A stretch of 31,927 nt of DNA from Ophiostoma sp. CBS 140.51 (lineage: Eukaryota; Ascomycota; Sordariomycetes; Ophiostomatales; Ophiostomataceae). The translations under genes were made by a program, and so were the position numbers. Below the pieces are notes generated by a model that saw only the letters and a program-made list of their open reading frames with translations, did no database searches and was not told the origin of the DNA. Shown here piece after piece: positions 21,929-31,927 of the stretch. Each line of letters begins with the position of its first letter. The first letter of the stretch is position 1. The DNA lies in contig JANSLP010000361.1 of NCBI GenBank assembly GCA_029298735.1, forward strand, positions 1-31,927, read 5' to 3'.

Positions 21929-24900
21929 GCGTCAAAATGCGGAAGGGTAGGGTGAAGTCGAGTGCCGGGCGATGAGAAGGGGAGAAGAAAAAGAAGAAAA
22001 ACAGAAGAGAGGTAAGAGGTGAAGAAGGTAAAGATGACAGATGAAGAATGGGGGAACAAGGAGAAAGAAGGAAAAGGAAAGACGACACCAGAAGACACGA
22101 GGCACACACGACACGAGAGCAGAGCACGGCACGGTTACGGTTACGAAGGAACAGAGTACAAAGGTAAGCCGGCACAAACGAGGAGGATTGCTTTCCACGA
22201 GAAAAGTGACAGCCAGCAAACAAAAGCAAGACATACCTCCAAATGAGGAATGGGAGCGGCTCCTCGCGAAAAAACGACAAAACGACACAGGAACCGGCGT
22301 GAGGTTAATTTGGCATTAAACGCCACAAAATGCAGGTAGGGAAGTCGGGTCACTACGAAGAAGTGTGAGAGGAATGCTCCCTTCGCTGTGTGGGAGTAGT
22401 GTATGGTGGATGCGAATGGATGCACACCACAGACCACATTATCTGACAGAGCACCGCCTGTCGTGGTGGGACTGCACTACTCTCTCAGTGCTACTTGAAG
22501 AACAGACTATGATAGCACGCAAGCCCGAATTGGGGAACAAGATGCTGTAAAATAGGATCAAAGTGGGATGGTGAAAAAGTACAGGTGTAAAAAGTAATGG
22601 CCAGAAAGAAGCAAAAAACGTGTGGCTGCGCCTACGGTCGCGTCTTGGCGGTAGCGAAACCAGCAGAAGAGCGCGATGAACTCATTATTTTGTCCGAGAG
22701 AACAAGAGAGCACATAAATTAGGAGAATAAGAGGAGTTCAGGGAGAAGGATCCAGGAACGGAAAAGGAACCCAGAAGGAACAGGGTTTCTTTTACAGTGT
22801 TGCATGGTGCGGTTCTGAATGGTGAGAATAAGATTTCTGGGATTCTGGAATTCTGGGTCGGAAAATGCCAACTTGGGATGAAAACCGAACATCGACATGC
22901 GGCAATGCACTCCTCCCTCACACATGTACAACGAAGCACAACAGGGAAGACAGGGAAGAGGACAGACGCAGGGTCAAGAGTCGAGACCGCAGTGGATAGT
23001 GAGAATGCTCGCCTACACAGACAGACAAAACAGACGCAAACGGACTGCCTCGAGTGAGACAAAACAACAGTGCACCATTTCAGGACTGGAATGTGAATGA
23101 CGGCATACAACGAGTGTCGGGCACAGTCAGAAGCACTGTCTGGGATGTTCTCTCATTGCGAACGACGCCAAGTCTGCGACAGCGTGTTGCAAATAATTGT
23201 GGGTTTTTATCCCAGACGAGGAGGGACGATCTGGAAGACTGAAGACCCAGATTGAAAGCTCGAGCTTGAGAGCCAGGTGATAGTGGGCTGGTGAAAGTGG
23301 GAAGCGATGTGGGAAGTTGTGGGCAAAATTGTGGACAAAAACAGTGGGACAGCATGGAGGAAGGGAGGCAAGGAGGAGGAACCCAAAAGAGTGTCAGAAC
23401 TGCACAATAATTGCAGCACAGCATCGAAGGATTATTACAGGGTCGTTTTGAACCTATCTGCATAAGAAAGGAGTGACAGATGGGATGAGAATATTCCTCA
23501 CGATGCTCGTGCAAGAAGAAGCAAGACAAAGAACGAAAAGGGGAGGCACTTTGTTGCCGACAGGGGTGCCTCGTCTCTGGATTAAGCTTCAATGCAACCG
23601 TGAGCTCTAAATCGCTGTTACTGAATTGGGGCAGGCCTGGACCTTCCAGCACATCTTTTCTCTCTTCTTTAGCGCTCTGGCGATGGGTGACCCTCTTTGC
23701 GCACGGTCTTTTGCTGGTCGTCGCCGCTATGTTCCCATTCGGCAAGGAGAGCGCCAAGACAAATGAGCGAGGCGCGAGAAGGAAAAGAAGAGTGAGAAAA
23801 GTGAGCCGCAACGTGCATGCAACCAAACGGCCCAATGGGTGGGCAAAAAGTGAGTGAGAAACTAGGCGAAAGCAGTTCGTCTCACGAGCAAACCTGGCAA
23901 GGTTGCAATCAAGAGGAGATAGAAGGAACAACGAAGGAAGACGACAAATATCGTGATGGGCAATGGCACAATCTTGCCATTTCGATTATTTCCATTGCCC
24001 TTTTTCTCCCCCTTTTTTTGCGCCGCAGTCTCCCCCCCTTTTCCCCATAACGCCTCCAAACGCCACGACATATTTCAACGTGCAAGGGAGAGGGGAGGTG
24101 AAGGAGAAGAAAAGTGATGTTTTGTGCCTGCATTTCATATAACGAGTCGTACAAATCAAGTGCGCAAAACTTGATGGAAGTGAGGGCGGAATGTGGTTTT
24201 CTTGTGACGATCGGCAGCGAGGAAAGGGCGGAATACCCAGAACCCAGGCCGATGGAAATTGACACAATGGGGAAGGGAATGGAGAATTGGCATTCGATAT
24301 TGAAGTGACAAGCCTCAGAATGTTGACGATACTCCATACTCTAAGAGGTGAGCAAGTAGAAAAGTATTTGAAATCCGTCATGATGAGAAACAGAGACGAG
24401 AAAAAGGCAGAATAGCATTGAAGTCCAGAAAAGAAACGACACAAAATCGACACGACAGGGGAGCGAATTCAAATTGCAACGGTCTACCCGCCCGACGATG
24501 CCAAGTTTGAAAAGGAGACAGCAGAGACAGGGGTTAATTTGAGTGGGAGACCGAGGGGGCCAAAACCAGACAGGGGCCGTAAGCTTGGGATTTCGGGCAA
24601 CCTCAAGTTGGAAGGGGCAGGCAAGAAAAGATACAAAGATACAAAGTACAAGGGATCCCACTCATACAACGTGATTCTCTTCGTATTTCGCACTCGCGGT
24701 TCATCCGCGCCTCGCGCCGCTACTTTTCTTGTGTCTGCTAAAGGTCATCGGGCGTCGCCTACACGGAAGCAAAACGAGAATGTACGAGCGGTGAGATGCT
24801 CGAGGCGCAACTAAATTTTGGCAGCGAGTCCGTAAGTAAACCCGCTTCGGCGGAACAGCCTCTCGAGACAATCTCATCAAGACATGCCCAGTCGCGTCGC

Positions 24901-25290
24901 GTGGCTGTACGGCCGAGGTGATGGAATCGGAAATAATCTACTCATTCTGAGTTGTGGCGACTGAATTTGAGTTGGCTGCATTCAATTCAAACTTGGCTTT
25001 ACTTGCAGAGTTCCCTGCAGGTTTGCCCCAAGTTGCCCTGCAGAAGGCCATCCTTTTCCCTTACAGTTTCCCTGCAGTCTCCACGACCTCCAGTGTTTTG
25101 CATCCCTGTTGGAGCAAGTTCAAAAGGCCGAAAACTCAAAAAAGAACTCTAATATCCCTGTAGCCTTGATTGTACAACACTGTGTTCTTTTCTTCTCGAG
25201 TCTCTCCTCCAGTTCTGACGGCTCTGGGAGTCTGGCCTTTCTTGGTGGAGCGTCACAGCCGAAACCAAGCCCGGAAGGGGCACACTCGAA

Positions 25291-25320
25291 CTGCACCAAA
25301 CTGCGCCAAACTGCACCAAA
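25291..25320. repeat. 10-bp tandem repeat, three copies
   Basis: Three 10-base units, ctgcaccaaa, ctgcgccaaa and ctgcaccaaa, follow each other at 25291-25320. The middle copy differs by one base. The repeat lies in non-coding sequence. Confidence 0.85.
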
Positions 25321-25979
25321 ACTTTCATCATTTTTGCCAAGCGCCAAGACTGAAGCGAGGAAAGAGGGGCGCCCACCCTGAGCCCGCAAGAAGTCCAGAC
25401 CGTGAGAGACCGAGTGCCAGAGCGCCAGCAAAACAGAGATACAGAAAGCCCCCAATATTCCGAAAGTTGAAGTAGGTGTCCCGTCCAGTGGGGAGATGCG
25501 GGAAGACATCAAATGCAGTGACCCAAGCTCCCCAAAAGTAAAGATGCCAAGACATTGAGAACACGATGATGGAATTTTTGGTAGAGCTTTTGGTGGTGAA
25601 GTGGGACGGACCAGCGCTGAGTCTAGGCTCAGAGAAGACAAGCACACATGGCGCGACAGGGCAGATGCAGACACAAACAACGCGGGATGTTGAGGAGGGT
25701 GCGATGGAGAAGTGAACGAGAAGGTGGAAGCGACAACTGGAAGAACGACAGACATGCCAACAACGCGATATTCAACGCGATATTGTAATTACAGTGAATA
25801 CTAGTTTTTGGAGACACAGTAAATCGCTATTTGTTGCTATCCTGATGTGCAATAGGGAGAATAGGGGGCGGCAGTACTCCGTACATAGTAAGACAGGGAG
25901 AGCTCCACAGCCCTCCACGTGCACAGAGAGTTTGAGACGAGACGTTGTTTCTCTCTTGTTTCTGCCGACGTTGAAATCT

Positions 25980-26340
25980 TGATTCAATTGTTACAGCATC
26001 CTCGGCTTCGATTCATATTGCCAACCAGTCGTAGAATAAGCCGTTCATTTCTAAGTAGTAATGCTTGTGTCGTAGATGGTCTCTTTTTTTGTAAAACTAA
26101 TCTTGTCTTCATTTGTTTGGTTTTTTTTTTATAAAAAAAAGTTAAATGGTTTGAAATATAACACAAAAAAAAACAGAAAAGGTTAGGATGAAAATTTAAT
26201 CAATATTAAACCATTCTTCTTTACGAAACCGGCATCTTCCGTAAAGATTGCAAAATGAAAACGATTTTTGAAATGAAATAAAAATATCTGAAATGAACTA
26301 AACCTACGAGTAAATGATGGCTCCATCGTGATAAAAGCGC
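25980..26340. other. AT-rich island with T10/A8 palindrome and short inverted repeat
   Basis: This stretch is much more AT-rich than its surroundings. It contains a T10 run at 26121-26130 followed at once by ATAAAAAAAA, and a further A-run near 26165-26174. An 8-base inverted pair (AATGGTTT near 26145 and AAACCATT near 26208) flanks the A-run. It could be a decayed AT-rich element or an extended 3' flank, and no coding content is visible. Confidence 0.5.
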
Positions 26341-26849
26341 AGACTAAGACCACAGTCGCAGTTTTGGAATCATGACCACGAACTGTGCATAGACTGCAGC
26401 AACGACTGTGAGGCAGTTCGCAGCATACTGTCTTTCTCGGCGAGTCTGTACGATAGCCGAGTTTAGACATCTCCTGACTTGGATAATGCAAGGAACACAT
26501 CTCCTACTCGTCACTCACAACTTAGCATCGGCCAGACTACGTGCAGTGTCCTGGTCCACAGCAGGAACACCACTATGATGCACATCTCGCCATATCTCAG
26601 CCTGTGTCTCTGTCCCAGGCCATGTGCTCTACTGCAGGGTGGGTGTTGTACACAAGTGATGTTGTGCCACAAGTGTACGGATGCACTACCGACTGTCAAG
26701 AAAGACAGGTGGCATTCATAACAGCTCCGACAAAATGCAGAATTGCATGTCGAAACGATCTTGCTTTTCAGCCGCACAATTTCATTGGCAATATCTTCTC
26801 TATTCCATCTATATAGATAAAACCTCATTGCGAGCCGTGCTATTGAGAT

Positions 26850-28542
26850 CTACTCTATCGAAAGCCCACTGAGATCCACGTTGATATTTCCCGACACGCT
26901 TGTTGCAAAGACGCCAACGACGGGTCCGACAAAGTCCGGATCTGTCAGCTGCAGCGTGTCGACGACATCCAGAGATGTCCACTCGCCTTCCGATGTTGAG
27001 TAGAGCAAGCGGTACTCTTGTTCCGTGTAGGCAATGCGCAGAGACAGAGTGTTTCCTCCGGCTGAGACTGAGGGCAGGTCGTGCCGTGACGTCCGGGAAA
27101 TCTTTTGGGCGTTGTTGACCAGCTCAAAGACGATGCTTGGATTGTTACCGGACGTATCCAAGTAGATGCGTGTGTAGCGGTACTCATCCTTGAAGACGGC
27201 AAGGCCACACTTGAGGCCAGCAGACGAACATGCCTTGATTGTCTCGGCGTCAAGGACAGGAAGGGTCACGTTGGTGTGTCCGGAAAGAAGCCGCTGTCGT
27301 TTGCCCACAAAGGTCGGGGACGCGTGTGGCGCCGTAATGTCTACCGGCGTGGACGTCAACGAGACGGCCGACCCGTCGTCACTGAGCTTGTAGTTGTCCA
27401 AGTGGGCATCCCGGATGTACAAAAAGTCAATGTTTGGTGTTGTGGCCGCAAGAGGTCCGTCTCCACCCCCAGTCTTCCGCACCAGGCCGACCGGGTCCGA
27501 CTTGACACGTTCCAGAGAAATCCAGTCGCCTTCCCACTGCCCGCGTGTCAGAAACGACTCCCGGCCCATGATGAACCGCCCGCCCGCATCCTTGCGCACA
27601 CCCAGACACACACCCCACCACTGGCCCTGGTCGTCCTCGAGCACATCGCAATGGCCCGTGTACCGGATATACTCGTCGGTACCCTTGGCTGTGAGGACCG
27701 GGTTGTGCGGGCAGGCCTCGTAGGGACCCCAAATATCCTTGGAGCGCGCCGTGGTAATCATGTGTCCCTCGTGTGTGCCGCCCTCGGAGATGAGCAGATA
27801 GTAATAGCCGTGCCGCTTGTACATGTGTGGTCCTTCGGGGTAAATACCGCCGGTGCCGCCCCAGAGCAGCCGTTCTTCCGAGAGTGCGGCGCCCGTGGCT
27901 AGGTCGATCTGGAACTGCTTGATCTTGGTGTACGGTCCCGGTGCGGCAGAACCCTGGATATAGACTTTGCCATCGTCGTCAAAGAACAGGCTGGGGTCGA
28001 TGCCGCTGAACTGAAAGTAGACAGGATCACTCCAGTTGCCGGCCCAAATGTCTTGTGTCGACACCACAAAATTTTCCGTTGTGTCTTGCGGTTGTTCCTG
28101 TCCCTCTCCCTCGACGGGCTCAGCATGCAGCACATTGGTGCACACAACGTAAAGGGTGCCGTTGTGGTGCCGAATCGTCGGCGCATACAGCCCGCCCGTG
28201 CAGGCCATGACCTCGGTTAGTTTATCCGAGTCGTACAACGGCGTGAGCCGTGTGTCGGCCTTGGCCAGGCTCAACTGGCTTTGTCGGTGGATGGCATTTC
28301 CTGGAAATGGGAGTGTCAGTAAATTCAAACAGGAGAATAAAAGAGACAGGGCAAAAGGACGTCAAGACGTCAGGGAGGAAAATACCAATCTGCTTCCAAG
28401 ATAAGAGGTCCTGCGACGCGTAGATGGGCAGACCCGGAAACATGTGGAAAGTCGAATTGACAAGAAAGAACCAGTCGCCGACCTTGACCATGGACGGGTC
28501 GGGCGAGAAGCCCGGTATGATGGGGTTAATGGGGGCCGGCAT
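26850..28542 (-). CDS. Glycoside hydrolase family 43 enzyme (beta-xylosidase / arabinofuranosidase type), probably intracellular
   Basis: GH43 enzymes cleave terminal xylose or arabinose from hemicellulose fragments with inversion. The model is exon 1 28542-28386 and exon 2 28300-26850 on the minus strand, 1,608 nt and 535 residues. The intron ends in ACTGAC and CAG, and its donor is GTATTT. The splice joins DLLSWKQIG to NAIHRQSQL in frame. The five-bladed propeller domain opens with NPIIPGFSPDPS, whose Asp15 is in the general-base position. IDPSLFFDDDGKVYIQG supplies the pKa-tuning Asp (about 154), and YPEGPHMYKRHGYYYLLISE supplies the general acid Glu (about 208). A C-terminal beta-sandwich domain of about 200 residues, as in GH43 beta-xylosidases, follows from about residue 330. 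No signal peptide is visible at the N terminus (MPAPINPI), so the enzyme is probably cytosolic. It is divergent from the sugar transporter gene, which fits hydrolysis of imported xylo-oligosaccharides. Substrate preference between xylose and arabinose cannot be settled from sequence. Confidence 0.95.
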
Positions 28543-29037
28543 TGTCGTGTTTTCAGTGTGGTTTTGATGAAAGTGAAGGTGCTCTTTCTTGTGTATGTGA
28601 TTTGTCCCGTTTTGTGTAATTTGGCTCGATTAATTTTGTGCGAGTTATCCCATTGAAATACACAACAATGTAAGGATTGTTGCGGCAGAAGTTGTACTGT
28701 CGTTGAGGTGTAAGATGACCGTAAGTAAACAACATGTGAATCATTAGAAAATCAACGCAGCCCGTATCAGCGGAGTGCCCAGCCCGGAAAAGCCAAGTCG
28801 CCCGTCTTCCGTCTCCCGAACCACGATCCTATTTTTGATCTTTACCCGGTAACGTGGTTAGGCCGCCGCGGGGTCTGAATCCTTTCGACAGGCCACGTAA
28901 GACGGTGAGGCAAGAGAGGCCAAAGAAGGGTAAACCACTCGTGAGGAAAACGTGCAAAAGGAAGCGAAGAAGCAGACAGTAAAATGCTGGGACAAAAGAA
29001 AATACGACCAGGCAAGGATTCCCCGAAAATATTGCAA

Positions 29038-29044
29038 TTTAGCC
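29038..29044 (-). promoter_or_regulatory. GGCTAAA motif (XlnR/Xyr1/XLR-1 type), copy 1
   Basis: TTTAGCC on the plus strand is GGCTAAA on the minus strand, the classical recognition word of the xylanolytic activator XlnR and its orthologues. It lies about 500 bp upstream of the GH43 start and 790 bp upstream of the transporter start. Confidence 0.45.
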
Positions 29045-29257
29045 GGCTTCTCTACCGACATTCGTTCTGTGAATGGACAACCATGACAAGAAAGGTGGTA
29101 TTTTGGTCTGCTTTGTGGTCTTGTTCGGCATCATAAACCGAACGATATCGATGGTACACAGACTGGAAGACTTCTTTCACGAAAACATGGTCAACCTTGA
29201 CGATCCTTTGATACTACACAAACACATCTTCATGGCCCTCATTTTAAGCTCTTTCTA

Positions 29258-29264
29258 TTTAGCC
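29258..29264 (-). promoter_or_regulatory. GGCTAAA motif (XlnR/Xyr1/XLR-1 type), copy 2
   Basis: An exact GGCTAAA lies on the minus strand, in the local context tatttagcctaaa, which is shared with copy 3. It sits between the two divergent genes. Confidence 0.45.
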
Positions 29265-29448
29265 TAAAGGTAAACATGTGCACATCGTCGATAACGTCGT
29301 TACTTCAACTGATTCATCCAACTACGGACTTTGTCCGTCTAGATTCACAGAACATTTTTCGTGATCCATGAGAGTCACAATCCTGTGGTCCGTTTCAACA
29401 CTCCCCGCAGTCGTTCCAAAACTGGTAATGCTACCCCAGACACTGCTA

Positions 29449-29455
29449 TTTAGCC
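29449..29455 (-). promoter_or_regulatory. GGCTAAA motif (XlnR/Xyr1/XLR-1 type), copy 3
   Basis: An exact GGCTAAA lies on the minus strand, again inside tatttagcctaaa, about 375 bp upstream of the transporter start. Confidence 0.45.
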
Positions 29456-29829
29456 TAAATGAAACTATCACCAGAAAATGTTTAAGGAAGCCTTTCAAGC
29501 AAGGTAATGTACTTCCGCCGGCCCCACGCCGATTTCCCGATACCTCCCCCGCATCTCCGCACATGTTGACCTGTCACCCAGCCCTGTCCAAATGCAGTAT
29601 CCAACCGACTGGGGTAGCCGCCTGGCCAAGCTTTCTGGCGTTGAGGGGTGTAAGTCCACGAATGCATATATTGCAAGGCTGACTGCCAAGCTACTTTTTT
29701 GTAAACACCTTCCAAGACGTCCATTTTCCTTATCCAAGAGTCAACCTTTTACTCAATATACCCCATATTATTCATTTATTTTTCTTGTCTTCTTCTCTAT
29801 TATTGTCATCCCGCTTCACCACCGCAAAG

Positions 29830-31509
29830 ATGGGCGTCCACCTAGGAGCCCCGACAAGCACCGTCGCGGCGCCGGAGAAGCCGCACAAGGGCTACTTCTT
29901 CTTTGCCAACCGCGAGTTCCCGCGCGCCACTTGGTACAAACGCCGCAACATGCGTCGCCTCTACATTTTCATCATTGTGCTCATCGCCACCAACACGGCC
30001 AATGGCTTCGACGGCTCCATGATGAACGGTCTGCAGACGCTGTCCTACTGGCAAAACTTCTTCAACCACCCGCAGGGCTCTCTGCTGGGCCTGTTCAATG
30101 CGTCAATGAGTCTCGGATCCATTGTGGGCCAGCTGCCCGTGCCGTACATTATTGACTGGTATGGCCGTAAGGTTGGTTTGCTGGTTGGTTGCTGCATCAT
30201 GATCCTGGCCATTGGCCTGCAGTCGGGCGCCCAGAATTTCGGCATGTTTATTGCTGCGCGTCTCGTGCTGGGCTTTGGCAACACCATTGTCATGGGCTCG
30301 GCGCCGCTGCTGATTGCCGAGATTGCCCACCCGCAAGACCGTGCCATTCTGGTGACGCTGAGTGCGTCGTCGTACCAGTCAGGTGCCTTTATCGCCTCCT
30401 GGGTCACCTACGGCACTCTTCAGATTAAGGTGCGTTCCTTACTTACCTCTTCTTTGTCTGCCGTTTGTTCTCACCTGTGCATTAACTAACATTGGGTACT
30501 TCAGAGCGACTGGTCTTGGCGTCTCCCGAGTCTGCTGCAGGGCATCTGCACCATCATTATCCTGTCGACCCTCTACTGGATCCCCGAGAGCCCGCGTTGG
30601 TTGATCAACAGGAACCGCTTCGACGAGGCCCGCGATATTCTGGTCAAGTTTCATGCCGAGGGCGACGCCGACGACGAGTTTGTGCAGCTCGAATTCTCCG
30701 AAATCAAGATTGCCATTGCCATGGACAAGGAGGCCAACCAGACCGCCTGGCTCGATCTTGTGCGCACCCCGGGCAACCGCAAGCGTATCGGCATCATCAC
30801 CGCCCTCGCCTTCTTTAGTCAATGGAGCGGAAACGGATTAATATCTTACTATCTGACCTACGTCATGGATGCTGTTGGCATTACAAACACGCAGACGCAG
30901 CTCGGTGTCAATGCCGGCATGAACACGCTGGGCCTCGTGGTCAACATTGGCCTGTCGTTTGTCGCCGACCTGTTTGGCCGTCGTCCCTTGTACCTGGCCT
31001 CCACCATTGGCACGCTCGTCACATTTGTGCCGTGGACCATTATCTCAGCCCGCGACGACATTTCGCCCAACAAGGGTTTGGCCTACGGCTTCATCCTCTT
31101 TACCTACCTCTACACCATTGCCTACGGTATCAAGTCCGGCATTATTACCAACTACACGACCGAGATTCTGCCCTACGGCCTCCGTGCTAAGGGCTACACC
31201 TGGCTCAACTTTTGCATCTGCTTGGCCCTCTTCTTCAACCAGTACATCAACGGCATCGCCCTCGACGCCATCCACTGGAAGTACTATATTGTCTACTGCG
31301 TCTTCATTACCTTTGAGGTCTGGGTCATCTGGGCTTTTGTCATTGAGACCCGCTACACTCCCATGGAGGAAATTGCAAAGTACTTTGACGGCCCCGACGC
31401 TGTCGATATTGGTGAGGTTGCTGTCGCCGGTGTCAAGGAGAGCGGCATCGAGCTGGCTGCTCCCGAGATCAAGACTGTGCCGACGGCTGTTGTTCGCAGT
31501 GTGGAGTAA
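29830..31509 (+). CDS. MFS sugar transporter of the lactose-permease / cellodextrin-transporter type
   Basis: This is a plasma-membrane proton-coupled sugar transporter of the major facilitator superfamily. The model is exon 1 29830-30429 and exon 2 30505-31509, 1,605 nt and 534 residues. The 75-nt intron has a GTGCGT donor, CTAAC branch and TTCAG acceptor and joins YGTLQIK to SDWSWRLPSL in frame. The expected twelve membrane segments are visible. Sugar-porter hallmarks are GFDGSMMNGLQ (59-69) in the first segment, DWYGRK (109-114) after the second, the IPESPRWL motif (226-233) ahead of the central loop, and DLFGRRPLY in the second half. The tail has ETRYTPMEEIAKYFDGPDA in place of the usual PETKG motif, as in fungal lactose-permease and cellodextrin transporters. 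It is divergent from the GH43 gene, so oligosaccharides or xylose/arabinose are the likely cargo. The start at 29830 follows a CAAAG context and gives the normal length. The exact substrate is inferred from context only. Confidence 0.95.
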
Positions 31510-31927
31510 TGTGGTTTAGTTGTGGTTGTGGGAAGGATGTAGGGTAAGACGACGCTGATGGAGGGAGAAAAACAATTTAGTTGCGATAGTTGTTGTACTC
31601 GACAAAAAAGGCACAAAGTACGACAAGTCCTTCTATCCGAGCGGACTTGTCTGTTCGGAAGGGCCGTTCCGCCGCTATACCTAAAGTGGCCTAGTGCTCG
31701 ATTAGTCATCAGCATCAGTGTATGTCGGAGATTCTTTAGAGAAAGCATTCGTCCGCTCAGTCAGTCCATAAAAAATCGCTGATTATGCTGCTTGTTGGTG
31801 CAATACGAGATATTTACTTGGCGGTTTAGTCACAGACGGATGATGCAGCTATATGGAGCTCAATACAATGGCTGCCGTGTTATTGACCTCTGGTTGGTCG
31901 CACCGCCCGTCATCTCCGAACGGCTTG
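31510..31927. other. 3' flank of the transporter gene
   Basis: No gene or notable structure is seen in these last 418 bases. The sequence just after the stop codon is G/T-rich and probably holds the 3' UTR. Confidence 0.4.

Larger units (their letters stand above)
20930..26849. other. 5.9-kb gene-free region with strand-asymmetric composition
   Basis: No supported gene lies in this stretch. From about 21,370 to 23,000 the plus strand is markedly purine-rich (long runs of G and A) and the minus strand correspondingly C/T-rich. This matches a long pyrimidine-rich upstream region of the minus-strand acyltransferase gene. A TATA-like word on the minus strand lies at 21065-21076, about 140 bp upstream of that gene's ATG. 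The longest frame, 283 codons on the minus strand at 23080-23931, shows no domain and has the Ser/Leu/Phe/Cys-rich composition expected of a chance opening in C/T-rich DNA. Tandem repeats and an AT-rich island are listed separately. Confidence 0.45.
28543..29829. promoter_or_regulatory. Divergent promoter shared by the GH43 and MFS transporter genes
   Basis: The 1,287 bp between the two start codons contain no supported gene. They carry three copies of GGCTAAA (on the minus strand) and several CreA-like SYGGRG words, for example at 28868-28873 (GCGGGG), 29403-29408 and 29547-29552 (CCCCGC, reverse) and 29555-29560 (CTCCGC, reverse). This is the pattern expected of a carbon-regulated promoter, induced by a xylanolytic activator and repressed by glucose. 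A C/T- and A/T-rich leader with TATATA/TATTA words precedes the transporter start. Confidence 0.55.

Noticed and set aside
23080..23931. 283-codon minus-strand frame in the large intergenic region
   Set aside because: It has no recognisable motif, a composition typical of C/T-rich DNA, and no plausible introns or conserved blocks. It remains the longest unexplained frame, so a homology search would be the deciding test.
24690..24920. Structured-looking GC-rich patch that might hide a tRNA
   Set aside because: No convincing A-box/B-box pair or cloverleaf could be found. The GGTTCATCC-like word lacks the invariant B-box bases.
27105..27902. 265-codon plus-strand frame inside the GH43 gene
   Set aside because: It is antisense to conserved GH43 catalytic sequence and has no recognisable domain.

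Overview
The window looks like nuclear DNA from a filamentous ascomycete, probably a Sordariomycete. The evidence is short spliceosomal introns with GTGAGT/GTAAGT donors and CTAAC/CTGAC branch sites, a Zn2Cys6 regulator, a self-sufficient CYP505-type P450, a fungal-type GINS PSF2, and kilobase-long intergenic regions. The genus cannot be read from the sequence. No tRNA, rRNA, CRISPR, virus or intact transposon was seen.

Layout: (1) 490-1530 (+) is an unrecognised gene with a RING-like Cys/His patch. Its frame is broken twice, so it looks like a pseudogene or carries base errors. (2) 1531-7914 is a 6.4-kb stretch without a convincing gene; its last 1.4 kb is pyrimidine-rich. (3) 7915-11454 (+) is a five-exon Zn2Cys6 transcription factor whose zinc cluster is completed only if a 4-nt microexon is spliced in. 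(4) 11950-12930 (+) is intronless PSF2, a GINS replication subunit, with an MCB (ACGCGT) element upstream. (5) 13090-16428 (-) is a P450-reductase fusion (CYP505) of 1,088 residues with one intron, convergent with PSF2. (6) 16429-18964 has no supported gene. (7) 18965-20929 (-) is an acyltransferase-3 family membrane protein. (8) 20930-26849 is a 5.9-kb gene-free stretch with strong purine/pyrimidine strand asymmetry, small tandem repeats and an AT-rich island. (9) 26850-28542 (-) is a GH43 beta-xylosidase-like enzyme without a signal peptide. (10) 29830-31509 (+) is an MFS sugar transporter of the lactose-permease/cellodextrin-transporter type, divergent from the GH43 gene.

The clearest functional unit is the GH43-transporter pair. 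An apparently intracellular xylosidase/arabinosidase and an oligosaccharide-type transporter share a 1.29-kb divergent promoter. That promoter carries three GGCTAAA motifs, the XlnR/Xyr1/XLR-1 recognition word, and several CreA-type motifs. This suggests an import-then-hydrolyse module for hemicellulose oligosaccharides, similar in logic to the CDT-2/GH43-2 xylodextrin route known from Neurospora. The other genes look like independent single loci. Exon structures given here were worked out by hand from splice motifs and reading-frame arithmetic. For the transcription factor, P450, GH43 and MFS genes the spliced lengths are exact multiples of three and the joined proteins match their families.
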